Assembly (NCBI GenBank): GCA_027475525.1
Contig: JAMWFC010000005.1
Span: forward strand, 558,001 to 622,000
DNA: 64,000 nt
Direction: 5' to 3'
DNA from: Macrolepiota albuminosa
Lineage: Eukaryota > Basidiomycota > Agaricomycetes > Agaricales > Agaricaceae
Numbering within the stretch: position 1 is the first letter of the stretch; each line of letters opens with the position of its first letter. The position numbers and the translations under genes were made by a program. Of this stretch, positions 57,135 through 64,000 are shown piece by piece. The notes beneath the pieces are model-generated. The model was not told the origin of the DNA, ran no database searches, and saw only the letters and a program-made list of their open reading frames with translations.

Positions 57135-59150
57135 TTATGTGCGTTTTGCTAGCTGTTGAGGGTGTTTCACGCCCTGCAACTCTAGATACCTGTCCATCGC
57201 TGCAAGGTCTTTGCAGTTCACTAGTGGTTCCCAGGTAGTATCACCTAAGCTCCACCTTACCTCGAATTCAAGGCTTCCTTTTGTCCACCGATGACCTATG
57301 AGGTCATCTACAAACCACTCCTGGTCATTGCCAGTTCCAAAGTCATACGGCTCTGGAGTTGCGCGGTTAGGGAAGAGCGCATCACTACTGACCATATATG
57401 GTCGCAATAGCAACACGTGAAACTTGGGCACTATCCTGCGCGCTTGCAGTGCCTGGGGTAGTTCCAGCACGTAGTTAGACGTGCTCGGCTCCGCCTCAAG
57501 GACTTTATATGGTCCAATCCACTTTGTACACAACTTACTCGCCCTGCCTTTTGGCAGGTTCAAGTTCTTTGTCGAAAGGTACACTAGGCTCCCTTTCTCG
57601 ATGTCCAGCTCATCACGTCTGCGATTATTCGTATGTTTGGTCTGCCATACACGCGATTCTATAATCGCGTCATGGGCATCTGCCAGATTCCTTAGCGCAT
57701 TGCGTGCAAACTGCTTTACTCCCACATGAATAACTTCGTCCGTACAAAGTTCACAAATCATGGATGGCATGTAGCCATTGTTGAGTTCAAAGGGTGAATA
57801 CCCTGTAGTTTCTGATATGCTTGCGTTTATCACGAATTTCACAAGGGGACATCTATCCACCCAGTCCTTCTGATCAGGATGTACGAACGCTCGCAGGATT
57901 TGCGCAATATTTCTATTTGCACGTTCAGTTTGACCATCCATTTGCGGATGAAACGACGTTGACATGAGCAACTTTGCTCTCAGCAGTTTGTGCAACTCCT
58001 TCCACCATTTGGAAGTGAACTTAGCATCTCGATTGCTTACAATCGAACTTGGCAGTCCATGGAGGCGTACTATCTCCTTGAGATAGATCCACCACAAGTC
58101 CGACGCTGTCATGGTGGTTCTCACCGGAATGAGATGGACCATACTGGTCATTCTGCAGATCACTACCCACAGGTAGTTAAAGCCTTTCAACTCAGGAAAC
58201 GGACCTATAAAGTCCATCCCAATCGAATCCCAAGGTTTGACTGGTATAGGTAGCGAGTGAAGCTTTCCTGGTGGCTTCAATGCTGAGACTTTCGACTGTT
58301 GACATAGCTCGCATGTCGAGCAAAATTGGCTCGTCTCTTTGGCCATTTGCAGCCACCAGTACCAGCATTGCACATAGTCCAGCATTTTCTGAGTTCCGAA
58401 GTGGCCCACTACTCTATGGGCCTGGTCCAGGATAGTCGTAATCAACGACCTCTCCTGGGGAATGCAGATGACTTTGGACCCCGTGGGTCTGGTAAGGTAG
58501 ACGAGCTGCTGCTCCACCTTGAAGCGCGGATGCGCTTGGATATTGTTCAGAATCTCTAAGAAGAGATTATCATCCTTGTATCCTTGCTGGATACGTGTGC
58601 GGAATTGCGCATTGCCTAAGTCAGCCGGTGCAGGCATATGGTCCTGTGACTCCAGCGCTTGCTGGAGCGTCATACCAGTACCTCCCGTAGGCACCCCTTG
58701 CCTTGTCTCTTCACTTGGCTGAGGGGCCTCATGATCCACTAGCACCTGGGCTTCGATATCACGAGTCTCTCGCTGTTCGTGCAGTCGCTTACTGCGATGT
58801 GTTTCCTGCACTTGCATGGCACGTAGCTTGACCCTATGTTCCCTGATTTCGTGGAATCGATGCAGAGGCAAATTCTTGCCCTCTGGGTCAATACGTTTGT
58901 CCACCTGGACATAGTCATGCGCGTCATGGACGTCATCTCGAGTATCACTCTCAAAATATTGAGACAGGCAATCCGCGACTTTGTTCAATTCACCTTTTAC
59001 ATAGGTGATGTCGAACTGGTACCGCGACATATAGTCAATCCAGCGACGTTGTCGCAGAGACAGGTGCACCTGAGTCTTGAAGAACTCTAGTGCTTTGTGA
59101 TCTGTAATAATGTGGATCTTATATCCCATCAGTTTATCCTCCCACTTTAG
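57135..59150 (-). CDS. F RNase H tail, integrase and chromodomain
   Basis: Open frame of 664 codons, the best-preserved integrase of this clade here. It has ITDHKALEFFKTQVHL, the H2C2 finger (AHRVVGHFG ... CELCQQSK), D in IGMDFIGPFPELKG, D replaced in VSNRDAKF (Asn where G has Asp), and E in TERANRN. Then come SLVYLSTKNLNLPKGRASKL, GPYKVLEAEPST, and a chromodomain with LEFEVRWSLGDTTWEP. The Asp-to-Asn change at a catalytic position suggests it is inactive. An ORF3 follows about 150 bp downstream. Confidence 0.85.
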   Translation of the reverse strand, partial: LKWEDKLMGYKIHIITDHKALEFFKTQVHLSLRQRRWIDYMSRYQFDITYVKGELNKVADCLSQYFESDTRDDVHDAHDYVQVDKRIDPEGKNLPLHRFHEIREHRVKLRAMQVQETHRSKRLHEQRETRDIEAQVLVDHEAPQPSEETRQGVPTGGTGMTLQQALESQDHMPAPADLGNAQFRTRIQQGYKDDNLFLEILNNIQAHPRFKVEQQLVYLTRPTGSKVICIPQERSLITTILDQAHRVVGHFGTQKMLDYVQCWYWWLQMAKETSQFCSTCELCQQSKVSALKPPGKLHSLPIPVKPWDSIGMDFIGPFPELKGFNYLWVVICRMTSMVHLIPVRTTMTASDLWWIYLKEIVRLHGLPSSIVSNRDAKFTSKWWKELHKLLRAKLLMSTSFHPQMDGQTERANRNIAQILRAFVHPDQKDWVDRCPLVKFVINASISETTGYSPFELNNGYMPSMICELCTDEVIHVGVKQFARNALRNLADAHDAIIESRVWQTKHTNNRRRDELDIEKGSLVYLSTKNLNLPKGRASKLCTKWIGPYKVLEAEPSTSNYVLELPQALQARRIVPKFHVLLLRPYMVSSDALFPNRATPEPYDFGTGNDQEWFVDDLIGHRWTKGSLEFEVRWSLGDTTWEPLVNCKDLAAMDRYLELQGVKHPQQLAKRT

Positions 59151-59244
59151 GAGGGCTTCCAGGATAGTGCTTTGTGATCTGTAATAATGTGGATCTTATA
59201 TCCCATCAGTTTATCCTCCCACTTTAGGAGGGCTTCCAGGATGG
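59091..59244. repeat. 77-bp direct duplication in F RNase H (assembly artefact)
   Basis: Copies 59091-59167 and 59168-59244; it duplicates the MGYKIHIITDHKAL segment. Confidence 0.95.
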
Positions 59245-60497
59245 CAAGTGTTTCTAACTCATGCACAGCATAATTCTGCTGAGCAGCAGTGAATTTATGG
59301 GACATAAATCCTGCTGGTCGGCAAGTCTGCCACATTTTACCCTGGCCAAACATGGCCCCAACCCCAGTCTTTGACGCATCGCAAATGAGCCAGATGGGCT
59401 CGTCGATGTGTGGGTCAACTGGCCGGATGACTGGTGTTTTCGTGCATATGCGCTTAATCATCTCAAAACACTGCTGATGCAGTGGTCTCCAATGAAACAG
59501 TGACCCATTCTGGGTCATGGCCATAAGTGGCCCAGTGTATGCAGTGATGTCTGGCAAGAAGTTGCCAATATAGTTCACCAGTCTGACAAATCGTTGGATA
59601 TCATTATATGTGCGTGGAGTACGCCACTCTCAGATTTGGTCGAGCTTATCCGTATCCAGATGAATGCCCTTCTCGTCAATGACGTGACCAAGACAATCTA
59701 TACTTGTTGCATACAACTCGCACTTCTTCCATTTGAGATAGAGACTGGCCTTCCGTAGCTGTTCAAATACGACTCGTAGGTGCTGCTCATGCTCCTCAAT
59801 GGAGTCAGAAAATATGAATATATCGTCTAAATAGACGTGCATAAACTTCCCAATTACATCTCGGAAGATTGAGGTCATTAACCTCTGAAATGTCGCCGGT
59901 GCATTACAATCACCAATCTGCATGATGTTACTCACAAACGTCCCCATCAGGGACGAAAACAGTGTCTTCAGTATATCCTCTTCGCAGATGCGAACCTGTT
60001 CGTACATGTCTGTGAGGTCAATTTTTGACCTATACTTCGCTGTCGTGACATCTTCTCGTATTACTTCCTGATCTGGAAGAGGTGTCACATCCTTGACTGT
60101 ATTATCATTGCGCTGTCACGCATCCAATGCAGTCCTTAACGTTCCATCCTTCTTGGGAATACAAAGTAATGGTGCAGCTTGCACTGCTGGTCGTGGTTCC
60201 CACCACTTTGCATTTATGTATCTATTTGTCTTTTCACGAAGTTGATCCTGTAGTGCTTGCGGGCAGCGAGGCAAATGATACTTGTACTGCTTGTTATTGT
60301 CAATGAGGTTAATCTCATAATTAACCTCCCACCACGGAGGAAGCTCTTCCTTCGTTCCATTGACAATATCAGCAAACTCCAGTTGCCATTGCTGGCACAA
60401 TCGAGGAATATCCTCCCCTGTAAGGCTCACAGCCTTACCTTTTCCTTTGGCTACGCATGCTATACGCGGTTGAACCTTTGGTTCAAATCGCTCCCGT
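59151..60497 (-). pseudogene. F reverse transcriptase and RNase H
   Basis: GEDIPRLCQQWQ, RTALDA stop QRND (TGA where G has Arg), SKIDLTDMYEQVRI, catalytic YLDDIFIFS (about 59815-59841), LGHVIDEKGIHL, LDQI stop EWRTP (TGA again where G has Arg), then RNase H IWLICDASKTGVGAMFGQGK and HELETLAILEALLKWEDK. It is truncated at its start by the A2 LTR. Confidence 0.85.
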
Positions 60498-61618
60498 TGA
60501 TGACGCCAACTGTGGTTGGGTGCGCTGGACGTATACACAGTACAACGCCGTCTCCAGCGCCTGGCGTACGGGTTTGTGAGGAGTCCCGGCAGGGTCCCGG
60601 TGTGCTCGAGCAGAGGTGATAGGGCGATGCGCTAGACGATAGCGCCTCGGATGCTACCTAGCAAGTGGTAAGCGTCGTAGTTTAGGAGAAGTTATAGAGA
60701 AAGAAACGAATAGCGCAGCGTAGCGTGCCCGTAGGTGGCACCGTAAACGACGAAGACGAGATAGACGAAGCTAGCGCCGAACTTGGTGGCAAAGTCAGGC
60801 AACGCTAGCGCGATTTGAACGCTAAGTGTAACTGGGTGCTCAAGAGGTTACGATTCGTTGTTATATACATGGCAAGTAGCTAGTTTTTATACTATGCGCT
60901 ACATTATTTCCAAAATAAGTCCATTGACGGCGCTACCAATTAGCGCCTCCCTTCGTGACTGTAGCTAACGGCCACCTGTCAACGGCGACCTGCAGCACAT
61001 GGGTGACGGCGACCAACGGCGACTCTAAAACTACTTAGAAGTGGTACGAGTTTGCTCACTTTTTGATGTAATTTAATTGGCCATGCCATCCCGGGGTATG
61101 GTCAGGGAATCCTCGACAGACGCCGTGAGCGCTAATTCCGGCGCTAAACATTGTACCATCTTTTGATAGATTTAAATGTCGGGTCTGCGTGTATCCTGTC
61201 TTGTCGTCATTGATTCTTTTAGACTTCTGATTGAGGTGCCTCGGTGATTGACAGCGCCAATTGCTAACTCCTTCCAGTACTGATCGGGGTTTGGTCAGAG
61301 TCCCCTCCCGCCGTTATGCTAGCGCTATGAGTCCTGAGTCTTCTTGGTCTTCAAAGTAACTGAGTGGAGTGCGCTGAGGGGCTGATACTGGTGATTGAGA
61401 TGAATGGATAAGTCTTGCCATAGAGCGCCCGCGCTAGGGCTGCTCTGTTACCCAAGGCTGGTCGCTAGAGCCTTTAGTGTGTCAAGTGTTGGTCGGCCTA
61501 TAATGTCCCTTGATGCGCTCAGTCCTACCCAAGGCTGGTCGCTAGAGCCTTTAGTGTGTCAAGTGTTGGTCGGCCTATAATGTCCCTTGATGCGCTCAGT
61601 CTGAGTAGAAGCCTATCA
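60498..61618 (-). repeat. 3' LTR of element A2
   Basis: 1121 bp including one 77-bp artefact (1044 bp without). On the minus strand it starts TGATAGGCTTCTACTCAG and ends GGCGTCATCA. The polypurine tract CAGTTGGGGGGAGA precedes it (61619-61632), so it is a 3' LTR. It abuts F codons at 60497. Confidence 0.85.
61450..61603. repeat. 77-bp direct duplication in the A2 LTR (assembly artefact)
   Basis: Copies 61450-61526 and 61527-61603. Confidence 0.95.
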
Positions 61619-61707
61619 TCTCCCCCCAACTGAAAAATTGACTGTCCTCAGTCAAACGCCGTCGTTAATTTGACTGCGCTACGGTCCGTATAATGCCGCC
61701 GGCGCCT

Positions 61708-61715
61708 TATAAAAA
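61708..61715 (+). promoter_or_regulatory. TATA box of the A2 opposite-strand gene
   Basis: TATAAAAA, 51 bp before ATG 61766 and pointing away from the LTR. Confidence 0.55.
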
Positions 61716-61765
61716 GTCGTTTTCCGTACTTCACCTCCCCGTGTTTTCCTTCCCATCTTTCCAGT

Positions 61766-62809
61766 ATGTCCACTTCTTTCGACGCCTCTGCTCTCCGTAA
61801 TTTCCTGGCTAAGGCCTCCTATTTATTTGATCGCGCTAAGTCTGTCGGTCCTGCCGATGCGCCACAAACCGTCCCTGGTATTATGCAACTCTATCGGCGC
61901 TGGCTCGTGGTCCGCGGCTCCGACAGTTCCTGGGAGCGGGGTGACGAGGTTCGCGAGTGGTGCGTGGCCCAGTACTGTGAGTATGAGGGTGCCGATTGGT
62001 TGCGCCCTTTCGCGGACCTTTTTGTAAGTTTTCTAAGTTTGATTTTGGCGTTGTGGCGCTAAGGTTCAGCGCCCATACTAGGCTCCCTCCTTATCTGACA
62101 AGATCGACGCATTGTTGGCTAGCACCGAGGTCAGCGAAGTAAGTCCTTCCTTCTCCTCCCCCCTTTTTCCACTGTTAATCCTTGAGTAGTCGGTTGCCAC
62201 GTCTCCCACCGTCGCCAGTCTTCCTACTGCCCCCTCGGCCTCTACTGTCCCTTCTGTTCCTACCGCCCCTCCTTCTTCAACTTCTGTTCCGCCTCCTTCC
62301 GTTCTTGGCAGCCCTTTTCGTGGCGCTACTTCTTCCACTCGCCCTGCCCCAAGCACTGCTTCTCCCGTCCGTACTGCCCCTCCCCATTCGGCCATCAAAC
62401 GTATTGCCGTTTCTCGTAGCGAGCCACGACCCGGCCCGACACGCCCAACTTCTCACGGTCCTCCGCGTAATTTCGCCATTGTTATTGAACAAGCGCCTCC
62501 TGCTCGTGCTAGTTCTCCTCCCAAACGTACCGTGCGTTCTTTCCCTATCTTTCTTACTCCATTTTTCTGACTTCTCCCCTTCCAGATTAATCTCCCTGCT
62601 CGTGTTCCCCCTTTGTATGTCGTAAGTGCTTTGCTTGTTGTCGCTAGACTTTAGCGCCTAAATGTTAATGTCGATAGGCGCCTAACCAGACCATGTTCAC
62701 CGATGCGGAGCTTCGCGACCTTTTGCGTCTTCGCCGTGATACTACCGTCATTGATACCGGCGTTCCGGCTGGTGTCCAAGTACTGGGCGGCAAGAAGAAG
62801 GTTACCGTT
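61766..62809 (+). CDS. Opposite-strand multi-exon gene of A2, cut by gap
   Basis: Exons 61766-62023, 62082-62138, 62190-62531, 62586-62621 and 62678 to the gap. All introns are GT-AG, phase 0 and 51-58 bp; three donors are GTAAGT and one GTGCGT. The spliced frame is open for 275 codons: MSTSFDASALRNFLAKASYL with WERGDEVREWCVAQYCEYEG, then a Pro/Ser/Thr-rich exon 3, then FTDAELRDLLRLRRDTTVID. It is transcribed towards the interior of A2, between integrase and 3' LTR, the same position as the C1 opposite-strand gene. The N-terminal half resembles a small helical domain; I recognise no family. The gene is complete up to the gap. Confidence 0.65.
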
Positions 62810-62909
62810 NNNNNNNNNNNNNNNNNNNNNNNNNNNNNNNNNNNNNNNNNNNNNNNNNNNNNNNNNNNNNNNNNNNNNNNNNNNNNNNNNNNNNNNNNNN
62901 NNNNNNNNN
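62810..62909. other. Assembly gap of exactly 100 N
   Basis: Unknown true length. The sequence changes from the A2 opposite-strand gene to a copy of C1 across it, so the join is not proven. Confidence 0.99.
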
Positions 62910-64000
62910 ATGGCACTGTGGGGACTGCTCCGCTCCAGTGTAGCGGACTCCGCTGGACACGTATGGTACGGCACAAAGCGGGCTCCCGTACAATGTATGA
63001 CATGTACCGTTGTGATGCCCTACCCTGCTATGATGCCTCTGTTACCAGTAGAAGACCAAGAAGACAGAGTAGAAGACACACAAACCTACCTAGAACACAG
63101 GAAAGGTAGTGAGGGTGAGGACTGGGATAATCTGCTACCCACTGTTCAGAGGTGGTTGCAAGACCCAGGTACAGAACCCAAAAATCTACAAGGCTGGAAT
63201 CTAGAGAAGTTTGAGAAGTTTGCTAGACAATTCTTCTTTGACAAGAAGGGGAGATTGTACAAGCGCTGTCATGAGGAGAAACATAAACTAGTAGTCCAAA
63301 TTGATAGACAAATGTTTATGCTTAAATCAGCCCATGATGCCTTAGGACATAGGGGAGCCTATGCCACCAGAATGCTTATACAAGAGCACTTCTGGTGGCC
63401 TGGCATTGAAGGGGATGTGCAGTGGTATGTTGGGACTTGTCACAATTGTCAAATCAGACAAAAGACAGTAGTCAACAGGAAACCAACTGTAACTTATACT
63501 CTCTCCATCTTCCAAACAATTCACATTGATACCATGCACATGACACCAGCCTCTAATGGCTGTAAATACATAGTACATGGCAGATGTGCCTTGTCTTCTT
63601 GGATGGAAGGTAGACCCCTGAGAAAGGAGAACCATAAGACCATTGGTCAATGGTTGTTTGAGGATGTGATTTGCCGCTGGGGCTGCATTGCAGAAATCAT
63701 CACAGACAATGCTGGACAGTTCAAACAGGTCACGGCCTGGTTGGAGAAGAAGTATGGGATCAGAGGTATTACTATCTCCCCCTACAACTCACCAGCTAAT
63801 GGCAGAATTGAAAGACCTCATTGGGATATCAGACAAGCTTTGTTCAAAGCCTGTGAGGATCGCACTAAATGGTTCTGGTTCTTCTACCATGTAATGTGGA
63901 GTGACCGGATAACTATCAGGCAGAGGTTTGGATGCTCACCATACTTCATGGTCACTGGTGCACATCCTACCCTACCCTTGGATCTAGCAGAGGCTACTTG
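62910..64000 (+). mobile_element. Second copy of the C1 segment (C2), partial
   Basis: It corresponds to 29772-30862 with a constant offset of 33138 and no difference I can find by eye. It includes the last 117 bp of the foldback arm (to 63026), the target duplication GCTATGAT and the integrase finger and core up to GAHPTLPLDLAEAT. It runs off the window. It is either a recent duplicate or one contig placed twice. Confidence 0.85.

Larger units (their letters stand above)
53534..60497 (-). mobile_element. Element F, 3' part (Ty3/gypsy chromovirus with ORF3)
   Basis: Minus-strand order: RT, RNase H, integrase-chromodomain, ORF3, polypurine tract, LTR. It is inserted in the RNase H/integrase gene of E, and its own 5' half is cut off at 60498 by the 3' LTR of A2. 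Confidence 0.8.

Noticed and set aside
62078..62398. Minus-strand Glu/Gly-rich frame
   Set aside because: It is the complement of Pro/Ser/Thr-rich exon 3 of the A2 opposite-strand gene, which has consistent splice sites.
62651..63003. Open frames spanning the second N gap
   Set aside because: They join the A2 opposite-strand gene to an unrelated C1 copy through 100 N.

Overview
This 64-kb window looks like a transposon-dense block from a basidiomycete fungus, probably a mushroom-forming Agaricomycete. The signs are short GT-AG introns of about 46-58 bp in the two intron-bearing genes that can be resolved, Ty3/gypsy chromovirus polyproteins, a PIF1/Helitron helicase remnant, and two proteins that resemble the fungal-expanded OTT_1508-like deaminase family. 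No species can be named from the sequence. Host genes are few: a broken intron-rich gene of unknown function (about 3671-3758 and 15463-16588) and two deaminase-like paralogues (18909-35186, split, and 36212-37477). Almost everything else is mobile DNA.

Layout, using my own family letters. 1-2854: 5' end (LTR and gag, minus strand) of element A1, its LTR split by solo LTR B1. 3764-15457: complete element G (plus strand, 5-bp target duplication ATTTT) with gag, protease, RT, RNase H, integrase-chromodomain and an extra long ORF ('ORF3') after integrase; it sits in an intron of the broken host gene. 19937-34803: complete element C1 (4-bp target duplication ATAA) inserted in the coding sequence of the first deaminase gene. 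C1 itself contains solo LTR B2 in gag, a 3.1-kb foldback element with roughly 1.2-kb arms and tRNA-like sequences at the RNase H/integrase junction, and a six-exon gene on the opposite strand between integrase and the 3' LTR. 38.7-40.2 kb: Helitron helicase remnant. 40.2-62.8 kb: a nest in which D' (minus) is split by D (plus), D by E (minus), E by F (minus) and F by A2 (minus); E also carries a family-A solo LTR. E and F carry the same ORF3 as G. A2 carries a five-exon opposite-strand gene. 62910-64000 repeats 29772-30862 with no difference that I can see (copy C2).

Two caveats govern interpretation. First, eighteen direct tandem duplications in this window each have a period of exactly 77 bp, and there are two gaps of exactly 100 N. 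This is the signature of de Bruijn contigs overlapping by k=77 that were abutted without merging, so several frame breaks are assembly faults and some joins between repeats may be chimeric. Second, many remaining in-frame stops are TGA where sister elements have arginine, as expected from C-to-T decay of CGA codons, so most elements are probably dead.

The most interesting biology is (i) ORF3, an unrecognised protein of about 1,000 residues conserved in three separate chromovirus copies, (ii) spliced opposite-strand genes carried between integrase and 3' LTR by the A and C elements, (iii) the foldback element with tRNA-like genes in its arms, and (iv) the tandem deaminase-like paralogues, one of them broken by a retrotransposon.
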